From Bacteroidota bacterium (GTDB lineage Bacteria > Bacteroidota > Bacteroidia > NS11-12g > UBA955): a stretch of DNA of 61,572 bases. Shown in pieces: positions 8,817 to 17,423 of the stretch. The notes under the pieces were generated by a model. The model saw only the letters and a list, made by a program, of their open reading frames with translations, was not told where the DNA came from and did not search any database. Numbering within the stretch: position 1 is the stretch's first letter; each line of letters opens with the position of its first letter. Location: assembly GCA_027490055.1 (NCBI GenBank), contig JAIXYV010000028.1:1-61572 (forward strand), read 5' to 3'. The position numbers were made by a program, and so were the translations under genes.

Positions 8817-9692
8817 TTAATCCTCTAAAACACCAAACTTGCCTTTGTTCATGTCTTCAAAGGCCTGAATTAATTCTTCTCTGGTATTCATTACAAATGG
8901 TCCGTATGCCGCAATGGGCTCTTTTATCGGCTCGCCACTCAATACCAATACAATGGCATCTTGATTGGCCTCTATCGTAAATGTCTCGCCTTCGTTTTTA
9001 AACAATGCTATTTGATCGGTGCCTACTTTCTCGCCGTTGATTAGCGCTTGTCCCTCAACCACCAATGCCAGTGTATTGTATGAGGCCGGAAAGCTGAATT
9101 CGGCTTTGCCTCCGGATGTCAATTTGGCATTCATCATGTTCACCGGCGTAAACGTACTGGCCGGTCCCTTCACTGTCTGATACGTTCCTGCAATCACTTC
9201 CACAAAACCATGACCTTCTCCCAGCTCAAATCTGCCCATCTTGCTGTTCTCAATAGCCTGGTATTTCGGCGTAGACAATTTGTCTTTGGCAGGTAAGTTC
9301 ACCCACAATTGTACCATCTGGAATTCGCCGCCCTGTCGACTGAACTCCTGCTCATGGTATTCTTTATGCAAAACGCCATAAGCAGCGGTCATCCATTGTA
9401 CATCACCTTCGCTAATAATACCGCTGTTGCCTGCACTGTCGTGGTGCGCAACCTTGCCTTTGTAGGCAATTGTGACGGTTTCAAATCCACGGTGAGGGTG
9501 CACACCAACACCTCTTGGCGTTTCCTTCGGAGGAAAATTAATGCGCGAATTATAGTCCATCATGATAAACGGACTCATGCGTTCCATGCTCATTCTATGA
9601 TGACCAGGGATAAAGTTATGTACTCTGAAACCGTCGCCAACCATATGCGGTGCTGGTGGCGAAATAATCGATTCGATGGCTTTTGTTGTCAT
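8817..9692 (-). CDS. Pirin family protein (bicupin)
   Basis: A 291-residue bicupin. The N-terminal cupin contains the pirin signature with the metal ligands (PHPHRGFETV about residue 65 and a later HHDSAG), followed by MTAAYGVLHKEYH and the C-terminal cupin with VVEGQALINGE. Pirins bind iron; some bacterial members oxidise quercetin and others act as redox or regulatory partners, so the substrate here is open. A longer reading from a TTG at 9713 is possible, but that codon overlaps the promoter -7 box (9711-9718), so the ATG at 9692 is the likely start. It is transcribed towards the giant surface protein gene. Confidence 0.88.
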   Translation of the reverse strand: MTTKAIESIISPPAPHMVGDGFRVHNFIPGHHRMSMERMSPFIMMDYNSRINFPPKETPRGVGVHPHRGFETVTIAYKGKVAHHDSAGNSGIISEGDVQWMTAAYGVLHKEYHEQEFSRQGGEFQMVQLWVNLPAKDKLSTPKYQAIENSKMGRFELGEGHGFVEVIAGTYQTVKGPASTFTPVNMMNAKLTSGGKAEFSFPASYNTLALVVEGQALINGEKVGTDQIALFKNEGETFTIEANQDAIVLVLSGEPIKEPIAAYGPFVMNTREELIQAFEDMNKGKFGVLED

Positions 9693-9710
9693 ATTGTTGA
9701 AATTGTACCA

Positions 9711-9718
9711 CAAAGATA
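9711..9718 (-). promoter_or_regulatory. Promoter -7 box of the pirin gene
   Basis: TATCTTTG on the minus strand, matching TAnnTTTG, 18 bases before the ATG. No good -33 TTTG is seen at the usual distance. It fixes the start codon of pirin to 9692. Confidence 0.55.
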
Positions 9719-9774
9719 CTTTGACAAACTAAGGCCAGTCCTTAATCTATATTAAGAAATATTCTTGAAGAAGT

Positions 9775-10326
9775 TTAAGCCTTCGGCAAATCCTGTAAAT
9801 CTGGAAAGTGCTTTTTTAATTCATCGTGCACATACTGACCCATAGTGCCGAGCTTCATCTTTGGAATAATCAAAGCCGATATGGCCGAATTGTACAGGAA
9901 GTAATGGTCGACCGTCTGCTCAATTTTATTAAAAGCATTCCATTTCATAAAACCACTTGAATTGGGTTTCTCTACATGAATGCCATCATCTTCTATTTTT
10001 ATTTTATGGGTGCCCAGAATACTGCTGTTGTCGCCCGAATTTAACACTTTTAAAAAACGCTTTTCGGCATTCTTCTTTAAACGTTTCGGAATAAAAATTA
10101 ACCAGAGTATTGATAGTATGACTGCCACAGTTATAACAGCCACACTCATTTGTTTTAAATATAAATCTTTAAGGATTAAAACCACAAAGGTTAATGGTAA
10201 CATCAGTTTCATAAATAAGAAATACTGTTTGTATTGCTTAGAATGACTGATGTGGTGGGAGTGAAGTGCCATCCAGTCTGACATCTCAAATTCGTAAGCT
10301 AGCTCAGGGTGTTGTTCGTTTACCAT
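9775..10326 (-). CDS. YcxB-like membrane protein
   Basis: 183 residues. The N-terminal part is soluble (about 1-38), two transmembrane helices lie at about 38-58 and 62-82, and a cytoplasmic C-terminal domain carries ILGTHKIKIEDDGI, a central W (MKWNAF) and an IPKMKL segment. This layout is that of YcxB-like proteins, whose C-terminal domain is a small beta-fold of unknown function. The first 7 bases overlap the end of the preceding gene, so the two are co-transcribed. No specific role can be given. Confidence 0.65.
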   Translation of the reverse strand: MVNEQHPELAYEFEMSDWMALHSHHISHSKQYKQYFLFMKLMLPLTFVVLILKDLYLKQMSVAVITVAVILSILWLIFIPKRLKKNAEKRFLKVLNSGDNSSILGTHKIKIEDDGIHVEKPNSSGFMKWNAFNKIEQTVDHYFLYNSAISALIIPKMKLGTMGQYVHDELKKHFPDLQDLPKA

Positions 10327-10742
10327 ATTTTCCAGAAAGGTTTCTTTTTTATTATAATGTTTGGGGTGCTGCGTTCCTGATGCTGCTGTCTCAATCGCTC
10401 CAGTTCTGCTTCGTCGTATTGTTCGCCTTCGTCGCCTCTTAACTGAGCACCAAGTTCATTGGCTAATTCTAACCATAAACTCAAACAATGATCTTCAGTC
10501 CATTTAGTGCTTATTTCGCCTCTGAAATAATGCAGCCATGGGGCATTGTTGTTTACAATTGCCGGGTAGCTATTCCAGTAACAATAGTCTTTTTTATCAC
10601 CTAAGTCGCTCTTGTCTGCCGACTCCCAAGAGAGTTCGGGTCGACTTTCTACAAGCTTTACAAATTCTTCGTAAGAGATGCTGCTCTCTTCCTCGTAATC
10701 CTCGTAATCCTTTTTTCTGATGATATGTACTTCGTATCCCAT
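10320..10742 (-). CDS. Conserved hypothetical acidic protein (140 aa)
   Basis: A soluble acidic protein starting MGYEVHIIRKKDYED. A tyrosine/tryptophan-rich middle (CYWNSYPAI, WLHYFRGEIS) is followed by a helical segment (WLELANELGAQLRGDEGEQYD) and a basic tail. There is no signal peptide or membrane segment. The opening resembles small proteins of unknown function that start MGYDVHITR and are common in Bacteroidota and in accessory loci; I do not assign a function. It is the first gene of a two-gene unit with the YcxB-like gene (7-base overlap). TAATTTCG at 10753-10760 (minus strand) is a near-match to the -7 box. Confidence 0.55.
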   Translation of the reverse strand: MGYEVHIIRKKDYEDYEEESSISYEEFVKLVESRPELSWESADKSDLGDKKDYCYWNSYPAIVNNNAPWLHYFRGEISTKWTEDHCLSLWLELANELGAQLRGDEGEQYDEAELERLRQQHQERSTPNIIIKKKPFWKIW

Positions 10743-10821
10743 AAGTATGCTGCGAAATTAAGGAATGATTGTCATTTTACTAATCCAATATTTTCAGGCT
10801 CGTTGCGCTCTTCAATTTCAT

Positions 10822-10829
10822 TATCTTTG
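10822..10829 (+). promoter_or_regulatory. Promoter -7 box of the MATE exporter gene
   Basis: TATCTTTG fits TAnnTTTG. It ends only 5 bases before the TTG start codon of the exporter, implying a very short or absent leader. No convincing -33 element at the usual 19-21 base spacing. Confidence 0.55.
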
Positions 10830-10834
10830 CACAC

Positions 10835-12223
10835 TTGCTAAAAATTTATCACTCATATAAAGATCTGGTGTGGAGTATTTCTAAACTCGCATTCCCAATT
10901 ACCATCGGACAACTCGGACTCATTTTGATGGGTTTTGCAGATGTGGTTATGTTGGGTAATTATAAAACTTTGGACATGAGCGCTGCTGGTTTTGGCAATG
11001 CCATATTCTTCCTTTTCATGCTCCTGGGGGTCGGAACCATGTATGCCGTTAGCACCATCACCTCTATTGCCGATGGCGAAGAGCGCCCTCAGCAAGCAAT
11101 TCCCATTTTCTTTTCCTCCATTAAAGTGGCGTTTTTCCTGAGTGTTGTTTTGATGGCCGTTAATATTGGCTTGTACTACAATCTGTCTATCTTTAAACAA
11201 TCGCCTGAATTGACAAAATTAGGTGCCGAGTATATCTGGATCGTTAATTTTTCTGTGCCTGCTCTCATGTTTTTTAATTGTGGTAAGCAACTACTCGATG
11301 GTCTGGGTAAAACTCAGATCTCTATGTACGTGACCTTTTTTGGTTTACTGCTTAATGTGCTTTTAAACTATCTGTTGATCTTTGGTAAATGGGGCTTTGA
11401 TGAAATGGGTCTGGCTGGTGCAGCATGGGCAACTGTTATTTCAAGAGTCGCAATGGCTGTCATAATGATGATCTGGGCCTGGTGGCATCCTTTGATGAAT
11501 GACCTGAAAACACGTAGCATTGAACAAATGTCTTACTTTAAAGAAATTCTCAAAATCGGTATTCCGGTTGGATTTACTTTTTTCTTTGAAATAGCGGCAT
11601 TCTCTATCGCACTTGTGTTTGCTGGAATGCTTTCGAATGTCCATTCTGCGGCGCATCAAATCGCCATCAATCTGGCCTCCGTCACCTATATGTTTGTTAC
11701 AGGGATCTCTGCCGCTGGTAATATTATCGTCGGGAACCACTATGGCGCCAATGATGCTGTGGGTATCAGACGCTCTGGGTTTGCCGCAATCATCATCACC
11801 ATTCATATCGAAATTGTTTTTGCTCTGGTGTTCTTCATCTTTTATAAAGAACTTCCTGCTATCTATACCAACGATCCGGAATTGTTACTTATAACGCCTC
11901 CATTGATACTTCTGGCTGCTGTTTTTCAGATGAGCGATGGTCTGCAAGCGGTAGGAGCTGGTGTGCTTAGAGGTATTAAAGATACACGCATCACGGGTAT
12001 CATCGCCTTTGTATGCTATTGGCTTATTATGATTCCCGGGGCATATTATCTCTGTTTTTACACCAATATGGGCATCAATGGGATCTGGCTGGCTTTTGTC
12101 ATCGGATTAACACTGGCAGCCGTTTTTCTGCTGTACCGTTTTAATAAAATGAGTAAGCCTGAAAATATCCATTTCGAACATCTGGGTCATTTTGATGAGC
12201 ACCCAAAAACGGCTGATAACTAA
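10835..12223 (+). CDS. MATE family efflux transporter
   Basis: 462 residues with 12 hydrophobic segments in two six-helix halves, the layout of multidrug and toxin extrusion proteins. These exchange cationic drugs or metabolites for Na+ or H+ at the inner membrane. Typical features are the first helix with AFPITIGQLGLILMGFADVVMLG, a GLGKTQ loop after helix 5 and a GVLRGIKDT motif in the second half. The TTG start at 10835 is accepted because there is no ATG before the first helix; a GTG at 10868 would remove 11 residues. It is more like the NorM/DinF branch than the polysaccharide branch; substrate unknown. Confidence 0.9.
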   Translation: MLKIYHSYKDLVWSISKLAFPITIGQLGLILMGFADVVMLGNYKTLDMSAAGFGNAIFFLFMLLGVGTMYAVSTITSIADGEERPQQAIPIFFSSIKVAFFLSVVLMAVNIGLYYNLSIFKQSPELTKLGAEYIWIVNFSVPALMFFNCGKQLLDGLGKTQISMYVTFFGLLLNVLLNYLLIFGKWGFDEMGLAGAAWATVISRVAMAVIMMIWAWWHPLMNDLKTRSIEQMSYFKEILKIGIPVGFTFFFEIAAFSIALVFAGMLSNVHSAAHQIAINLASVTYMFVTGISAAGNIIVGNHYGANDAVGIRRSGFAAIIITIHIEIVFALVFFIFYKELPAIYTNDPELLLITPPLILLAAVFQMSDGLQAVGAGVLRGIKDTRITGIIAFVCYWLIMIPGAYYLCFYTNMGINGIWLAFVIGLTLAAVFLLYRFNKMSKPENIHFEHLGHFDEHPKTADN

Positions 12224-12251
12224 GTCTGTTTTATTTTTAGACCTGGATTTG

Positions 12252-12259
12252 TATCTTTG
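12252..12259 (+). promoter_or_regulatory. Promoter -7 box for the beta-barrel/dtd pair
   Basis: TATCTTTG fits TAnnTTTG and ends 8 bases before the ATG at 12268, again implying an almost leaderless mRNA. Confidence 0.55.
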
Positions 12260-12267
12260 ACACTCAC

Positions 12268-13032
12268 ATGAAAAACTACTTTTTGTTTTTACTTCTTCTG
12301 GTTTGTTATACTTCTGTTGACGCTCAGCTTTCTAATCCTGCTATTTCATTTTCTGTAGAACCGGGTGTGGGTAACAGAGGTATGAATTTTAAAAGCAAAG
12401 TGCCAAAGGCCTATAAAGATTCTATCAATAAAGCAGATATCTGGCGACAGTCTCTAAGCGCTTCTGCAATGTTGTCTTACAATACCTCGAGATACAGTAG
12501 AATATTTACTGGTATTCAGTTTCTAAATTTTGGATTTACCAGAATGCGCTACAATCTGAAGTTTATGGACACCATTCACCCGGACATTGGGATTGTTAAC
12601 GACTTGTCGCAAACCGGCAGCAATGATGTGGCCTATATCTACCGTTATCAATACCTGGCATTTCCGTTTATGTTTTCTTCTAAACTCAGGGTCAAAAAAC
12701 TAAAATCCAGTTCCCTGCATTTTATGATGGGTGGCTCGCTTGCCGTGCTCCTTAATCACGATATCAAAACTAAACTCATTGGATTTTCTGCTAAAGGTCA
12801 GAAAGAATTCAAACTCAAAGACAAGGAAAATGAAGCGGGACTCTTTAATGCGAATATTCAGTTCGGTTTGCGACTGGAGAATCCAATCATAGATAAGAAT
12901 ACGTTCATTTTTGTTCAGCCTGATATCTATCTGCCGATTCTCAAAGCTAATTACAGCGATGAGAAAGCTCAGCTGTATCACTTCGGATTGCAAATAGGGA
13001 TTATGTATAACCTGGATAAAGATAAAGCCTGA
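12268..13032 (+). CDS. Outer-membrane beta-barrel protein (PorT-like size)
   Basis: 254 residues with a signal peptide (1-19, cleavage after VDA-Q). The mature part alternates hydrophobic and polar residues and has several amphipathic strands (RIFTGIQFLNFGF, SSLHFMMGGSLAVLL, AGLFNANIQFGLRLE), ending in YHFGLQIGIMYNL. This is a small beta-barrel of the 'outer membrane protein beta-barrel' type common in Bacteroidota. No specific function is recognised. Its stop codon overlaps the start of dtd (TGATG), so the two are translationally coupled. Confidence 0.6.
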   Translation: MKNYFLFLLLLVCYTSVDAQLSNPAISFSVEPGVGNRGMNFKSKVPKAYKDSINKADIWRQSLSASAMLSYNTSRYSRIFTGIQFLNFGFTRMRYNLKFMDTIHPDIGIVNDLSQTGSNDVAYIYRYQYLAFPFMFSSKLRVKKLKSSSLHFMMGGSLAVLLNHDIKTKLIGFSAKGQKEFKLKDKENEAGLFNANIQFGLRLENPIIDKNTFIFVQPDIYLPILKANYSDEKAQLYHFGLQIGIMYNLDKDKA

Positions 13033-13484
13033 TGAGAGTCGTTATTCAAAGAGTCAGCTCGGCCTCTGTGGCTATAGATGGCGCCTATGTGTCTGAAATA
13101 GGGCAGGGCTTCATGATTTTACTTGGAATAGAAACCTCAGACGATACGAATGATGCTGATTGGCTGATTGGAAAAATTGCTCAGATGAGGGTGTTCAGCG
13201 ACCAGGATGGGAAGATGAATTTAAGTATTCAGGATATTAAAGGCAGTTTTCTGGTGGTGTCGCAGTTTACCTTGCACGCCCTCACCGCTAAAGGCAACCG
13301 ACCGTCGTTTATAAAGGCGGCGCGACCAGAGCAAGCGATTCCTTTGTACGACTATTTTGTCAAACACTTGCATCAAACCAGTGGGCTGACCGTTAAAACG
13401 GGGCAGTTTGGTGCCGATATGCAAGTAGGACTGGTGAATGACGGTCCCGTTACCATTCTTATCGACTCTAAACAACGCGATTAG
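13032..13484 (+). CDS. dtd: D-aminoacyl-tRNA deacylase
   Basis: 150 residues, the usual length for DTD. It starts MRVVIQRVSSASV and has both active-site signatures: SQFTLHA (about residues 77-83) and N-x-GPVT near residue 137 (NDGPVTILID). The enzyme is a dimer that removes D-amino acids (and glycine from tRNA-Ala) mischarged onto tRNA, protecting translation. The gene is coupled by a one-base stop-start overlap to the beta-barrel gene upstream. Confidence 0.95.
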   Translation: MRVVIQRVSSASVAIDGAYVSEIGQGFMILLGIETSDDTNDADWLIGKIAQMRVFSDQDGKMNLSIQDIKGSFLVVSQFTLHALTAKGNRPSFIKAARPEQAIPLYDYFVKHLHQTSGLTVKTGQFGADMQVGLVNDGPVTILIDSKQRD

Positions 13485-13567
13485 TAATGTCTGTCGAATA
13501 CTTGTCCATTTTACCTTACAAAGTTAACTATAACTAATTTCTATTTACTATCTTCGCGCCCGAATTT

Positions 13568-13912
13568 ATGATGATTCAAGTATTAAAATCGAAAATCCAC
13601 AATGTCAGAATCTCTTTCACTGAGCTGAACTATATTGGTAGTATAACTATCGACGAAGATCTGCTGGATGCCGCCAATATGATTGAAAATGAAAAGGTGC
13701 TGATCGTTAACAACAACAATGGTGAACGTTTTGAAACCTATATTATAAAAGGAGAAAGAGGTAGTGGAATGGTAGGCTTAAATGGTGCCGCCGCCCGTCG
13801 TGGTATGATTGGTGATGAATTAATTATTATCAGCTTTGCCAGCATGGATTTCGAAGAAGCTAAGTCGCACAAGCCCTGGCTGGTCTTCCCCAACAAATTT
13901 AATAAACTCTGA
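13568..13912 (+). CDS. panD: Aspartate 1-decarboxylase proenzyme
   Basis: 114 residues. The self-cleavage site is Gly24-Ser25 within NYIGSITID; serine becomes the catalytic pyruvoyl group. Other conserved parts are [10 protein letters not shown] at the N-terminus, the [13 protein letters not shown] strand and NGAAARRG near residue 73. PanD makes beta-alanine from aspartate for pantothenate and CoA synthesis in the cytoplasm. A near-consensus -7 box (TATCTTCG) lies about 15 bases upstream. The next gene begins 2 bases after the stop, so they form an operon; panD next to this flippase-like gene is a frequent Bacteroidota arrangement. ATG at 13571 is an alternative start one codon later. Confidence 0.95.
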   Translation: MMIQVLKSKIHNVRISFTELNYIGSITIDEDLLDAANMIENEKVLIVNNNNGERFETYIIKGERGSGMVGLNGAAARRGMIGDELIIISFASMDFEEAKSHKPWLVFPNKFNKL

Positions 13913-13914
13913 TT

Positions 13915-14874
13915 TTGAATAAAAAGGAAATCATCAAGTACCTGATTTTTGCCGCCATTGGTGTGCTGGTCGTGTATTCTATCCAGAAAGGACTCACTTT
14001 TGATGATTTGCTTAAGAATCTGAAAGAGGCGAAAATTCACTTTGTCATACTCTCAACATTGGTTGGTGTGCTGGCTGTTCTTTTTAGAGCCCTTCGTTGG
14101 CAGCTGCTCCTCAAACCCCTGGGATATGAAACACGCCTGGATAACGCCTATCACGCCACCATGAGTGGTTATCTGATCAATCTGGGTATTCCTCGTTCTG
14201 GTGAAGTTGCCAGATGTGCCCTGTTCTCTAAAACCGACAAAGTACCTGTGAATGTTCTGGTGGGTACCGTTCTCAGCGAACGCGTTCTGGATCTGGTGAT
14301 GTTAATGATCGTTGTTTTCTCGGCCGTTTTTATGCAGTTCGATTTGCTGTATGGTTATGTCTACGACAATGTCCTGGTGAAACTTCAGAATAATTCTTTA
14401 GTGCTAATCATAGCAGTGCTGGTTTTACTCGCTGGTTTAATCGTAGCCTTTAAAGCAAAATCACTGTTCAGTGCCGATACTAAAATCGGTAAAATGTTCC
14501 TGGGTTTCTTTGATGGCATAAAGAGCATTTTCTCACTAAAACAACCAGTTTTATTTATACTATATACCATCGGTATCTGGCTCTGCTACTGGATGATGAC
14601 CTATTTTATCCTGATGGCATTCGATTATACCGAAGCGCTTGGGTTGTCAGGTGGTCTGTCTGCCCTGGTATTCAGTAGTATCGGGGTGATTATTCCTGCT
14701 CCTGCTGGCTCTGCAACCATCTACAGTATTTATATCGGTCTCAACCAAATCTATAATTTAAGTATAGATCAGGCAAAGGCTATCGGTATCGTGATGTTCT
14801 CAAGTAATATCCTCATGATCATTCTTGCCGGTACAATCTCTTATGTTATTCTGGCTAAACGAACCAAAGCATAA
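13915..14874 (+). CDS. Flippase-like / lysylphosphatidylglycerol synthase transmembrane family protein
   Basis: 319 residues with about eight transmembrane helices. The family motif appears after the second helix (FRALRWQLLL) and in the next loop (YLINLGIPRSGEVARCALFSK), followed by a GTVLSERVLDL motif. This is the LPG_synthase_TM/YbhN domain without the C-terminal lysyltransferase domain; members move or modify lipids, but the substrate of stand-alone forms is mostly unknown. The start is TTG at 13915, two bases after panD; there is no ATG before the first helix. The next gene begins at once after its stop codon, so panD, this gene and rfaE2 form one operon. Confidence 0.85.
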   Translation: MNKKEIIKYLIFAAIGVLVVYSIQKGLTFDDLLKNLKEAKIHFVILSTLVGVLAVLFRALRWQLLLKPLGYETRLDNAYHATMSGYLINLGIPRSGEVARCALFSKTDKVPVNVLVGTVLSERVLDLVMLMIVVFSAVFMQFDLLYGYVYDNVLVKLQNNSLVLIIAVLVLLAGLIVAFKAKSLFSADTKIGKMFLGFFDGIKSIFSLKQPVLFILYTIGIWLCYWMMTYFILMAFDYTEALGLSGGLSALVFSSIGVIIPAPAGSATIYSIYIGLNQIYNLSIDQAKAIGIVMFSSNILMIILAGTISYVILAKRTKA

Positions 14875-15369
14875 ATGAGTAAACACAGTTCCATTAACGA
14901 TAAAATTGTATCTCTTTCTCAATTGCTTGAAAAGATCCATTCTGATAAACAAAACGGCAAAAAAGTCGTTTTTACCAATGGTTGTTTTGATATTCTTCAC
15001 AAGGGGCATGTCGATTATCTGGCAAAAGCCGCTGATAAAGGCGATGTGCTGATAGTGGCGGTCAATACCGATGACTCGGTGAAGCGTTTGGGTAAATCGC
15101 CTTCTCGTCCGATTCAGGATCAGGAGGCACGAGCCTATCTGATTGCAGCGCTGGAAAGCGTAAGTTACGTGACCTTGTTTAACGAAGATACCCCAAAGGA
15201 ATTAATAGATGCCATCGTGCCTGATGTACTGGTCAAAGGGTCTGATTATAAACCTGAAGCCATTGTAGGCTACGATACAGTAATAAAAAATGGTGGAACG
15301 GTTGAAACCATCGATTTCATTGAAGGTTACTCGACAACCGCTATCGAGAAAAAAATAAAAGCCTCTTAA
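14875..15369 (+). CDS. rfaE2: D-glycero-beta-D-manno-heptose 1-phosphate adenylyltransferase
   Basis: 164 residues, the stand-alone adenylyltransferase (the C-terminal half of HldE in enterobacteria). The nucleotidyltransferase signature NGCFDILHKGHVDYL lies at about residues 36-50 with the catalytic H-x-G-H, and YSTTAI, which binds the nucleotide, is near the C-terminus. It makes ADP-D-glycero-beta-D-manno-heptose, the precursor epimerised by HldD (encoded at 36968) for LPS inner core. The ATG directly follows the stop of the flippase-like gene. The last 4 bases overlap the stop of a convergent beta-barrel gene. Confidence 0.93.
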   Translation: MSKHSSINDKIVSLSQLLEKIHSDKQNGKKVVFTNGCFDILHKGHVDYLAKAADKGDVLIVAVNTDDSVKRLGKSPSRPIQDQEARAYLIAALESVSYVTLFNEDTPKELIDAIVPDVLVKGSDYKPEAIVGYDTVIKNGGTVETIDFIEGYSTTAIEKKIKAS

Positions 15370-15983
15370 AAACGGACACTCAGTCCGCCTTGTATCAAAG
15401 ATTTAGCGGGACCGAATTCTGCATACACGCCAATATTTTCGGTTAAGAAATAACGCATTCCAATAGTGGTTTCGAAGCCAATCTTGCTGAGGTTCGGCAG
15501 CTTTATGCTGGGCGTAAAAGCAGAATACTGCGACGATACATTGAGTTTGCCAAATCGCAATCCTAAACCCATACCCATATAAACATCAAGGTCTTTGTTC
15601 TTCTCTGGATTGATAAAATGCAAATTGCAACGAACGTTGAAAGCTGTGTTGTTGCTCTTGATGTCAATATTGTTAGGAAGAATGATGCCATTAACGGTAT
15701 CCAGCACATCTTCGGTATATGAAACATGATAACTCATGTTGTTAATATTAAGTCCTAAACTTAAAAACGAACTGATGCGATTTTCGTATTTAATGTGATA
15801 CGGACCTTTGCCATCAACATTGAAATTCCTTTTAGAATCATATATATTGAAGAATGCTACTGGTAAGTTCGGGAAACCAGCACCAAGACTTAAGGTGTGC
15901 TTTAATGGGGTATCCGACTGGGCGCTTAATGAGCCTGCTGCCAGTACTAAAATTAAGAGTGAATAAAATGGTTTGATTGACAT
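15366..15983 (-). CDS. Small outer-membrane beta-barrel protein
   Basis: 205 residues with a signal peptide (1-21, SLSAQ cleavage). The mature chain has repeated amphipathic strands, including ISSFLSLGLNINNMSY, DVYMGMGLGLRFGKL and FETTIGMRYFLTENIGVYAEFG, ending in QGGLSVRF with a terminal phenylalanine, the usual signal for barrel insertion. It belongs to the general OmpW/OprF-like porin-family barrels of Bacteroidota; no specific role recognised. Its ATG lies two bases after the dihydroorotase stop, so both are made from one transcript. Confidence 0.6.
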   Translation of the reverse strand: MSIKPFYSLLILVLAAGSLSAQSDTPLKHTLSLGAGFPNLPVAFFNIYDSKRNFNVDGKGPYHIKYENRISSFLSLGLNINNMSYHVSYTEDVLDTVNGIILPNNIDIKSNNTAFNVRCNLHFINPEKNKDLDVYMGMGLGLRFGKLNVSSQYSAFTPSIKLPNLSKIGFETTIGMRYFLTENIGVYAEFGPAKSLIQGGLSVRF

Positions 15984-15985
15984 AA

Positions 15986-17320
15986 TTAAAATTCTGTGTT
16001 AAACTCGATGCGTTTTCCATTACCAAAGTCAATAATCTTGCCATTGTCAAATGCCAGATGTCCATTGATGAAAGTCTTGTCAATACTATACTTGAAGGTG
16101 TGGTTTTCAAACGGACTCCAGCCACATTTATACAATAAATTGTCTTTAGTCACCTTATAGTCTTTTTTCTTTACCAATACCAGATCGGCATAATATCCTT
16201 CTCTCACATACCCACGATCTTTAACTCTGAATAGGATGGCCGGATTATGACACATTTTCTGAACCAGCATTTCTAAACTGATTTTCCCCTGAGCGTAAAA
16301 ATCAAACATGGCCTGAATGCTGTGTTGTACAAGCGGTCCCCCGGAAGGTGCGCGTGAGTATGGCTCTTCTTTTTCTTCGATGGTATGCGGTGCATGGTCG
16401 GTAGCAATAACGTCAATGCGACCTTCAATAAGGGCTTTCCAGATGCCTTCTCTGTCACTCACAGATTTAATGGCTGGGTTCCATTTAATCCAGTTGCCTT
16501 TTTCAGCATAATCTTCGTTGCTAAACCAAAGATGGTGGATGCAGGCCTCTGCAGTAATGCGCTTGTCCTCTAATGGTTTAATATCAAATAAAGCCGTTTC
16601 TTTGGCGGTCGAAATATGCAGAACGTGCAGACGGGTATTGTGTTTTTTTGCTAACTCAACCGCCATGCTGCTGCTTAAATAACAAGCTTCTTCGTTTCTT
16701 ATTTTATCGTGGAAAGTAGCATTCAGACTATCGCCATATTCTGCTATGTATTGATTGAAATTTCTTACAACAGTATCCTCATCTTCGCAATGTGTAGCAA
16801 TAAGTAATGGAGAATTAGCAAAAACGTGCTCTAAAATTTTAGGGTCATCTACCAGCATATTGCCAGTACTGCTGCCCATAAAAATTTTAATACCACAAAC
16901 ATGCTTGCCATCGGTGCGCATTACCTCGTCGTAGTTGTTATTGGTGGTACCCATAAAGAATGAGTAATTGGCCAGTGAACCTTTAGAAGCAATATCGTAT
17001 TTGTCTTGTAACAAAGCCTGAGTGGTTGCCTGAGGCTTAGTATTTGGCATTTCAAAAAAACTGGTAACGCCGCCCGCTACAGCCGCTCTGCTTTCAGTGA
17101 ATATATTGCCCTTTTGTGTCAGGCCGGGTTCTCTGAAATGCACCTGATCATCTATCGCGCCAGGCATCAGATAAGCGCCTTCTGCATCAATAATCGTGGC
17201 ATTCTTAAGAGAGATAGAAGAATCAATGCGCTCGATGCGTTCGTCTTTAATTAAAACATCTGTCTGTATAATTTCACCTTCATTAATTAATGAAGCATTC
17301 TTAATAAGATACGATTTCAT
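15986..17320 (-). CDS. pyrC: Dihydroorotase
   Basis: 444 residues, an amidohydrolase of the class I dihydroorotase type. It catalyses ring closure of carbamoyl-aspartate to dihydroorotate in pyrimidine synthesis. Conserved parts: MPGAIDDQVHFREPG at about 52-66, MPNTKP, the metal-bridging lysine region IKIFMGSS, ATHCEDE, VLHISTA and ATDHAPHT. The first histidine of the usual H-x-H is glutamine here (QVH), as I recall for other Bacteroidota members. The -7 box TACCTTTG lies at 17326-17333, just before the ATG. A beta-barrel gene follows in the same transcript. Confidence 0.9.
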   Translation of the reverse strand: MKSYLIKNASLINEGEIIQTDVLIKDERIERIDSSISLKNATIIDAEGAYLMPGAIDDQVHFREPGLTQKGNIFTESRAAVAGGVTSFFEMPNTKPQATTQALLQDKYDIASKGSLANYSFFMGTTNNNYDEVMRTDGKHVCGIKIFMGSSTGNMLVDDPKILEHVFANSPLLIATHCEDEDTVVRNFNQYIAEYGDSLNATFHDKIRNEEACYLSSSMAVELAKKHNTRLHVLHISTAKETALFDIKPLEDKRITAEACIHHLWFSNEDYAEKGNWIKWNPAIKSVSDREGIWKALIEGRIDVIATDHAPHTIEEKEEPYSRAPSGGPLVQHSIQAMFDFYAQGKISLEMLVQKMCHNPAILFRVKDRGYVREGYYADLVLVKKKDYKVTKDNLLYKCGWSPFENHTFKYSIDKTFINGHLAFDNGKIIDFGNGKRIEFNTEF

Positions 17321-17325
17321 TACCG

Positions 17326-17333
17326 CAAAGGTA
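17326..17333 (-). promoter_or_regulatory. Promoter -7 box of pyrC
   Basis: TACCTTTG on the minus strand fits TAnnTTTG and ends 5 bases before the pyrC ATG, again a very short leader. The opposite side of this 103-base divergent spacer has only a near-match (TATCTTCG) about 10 bases ahead of the glyQS ATG. Confidence 0.5.
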
Positions 17334-17423
17334 AGTGATATAATAGTTAAAAGTAAAGTGAATTAGACCGGCGAACCTGCGTTTTTATATTTAGCAATCC
17401 TAAACTATCTTCGCAGTCTCAAA

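Noticed and set aside
8817-9755. A 148-codon frame on the plus strand opposite the pirin gene
   Set aside because: It is antisense to the conserved pirin sequence and shows no protein family features.
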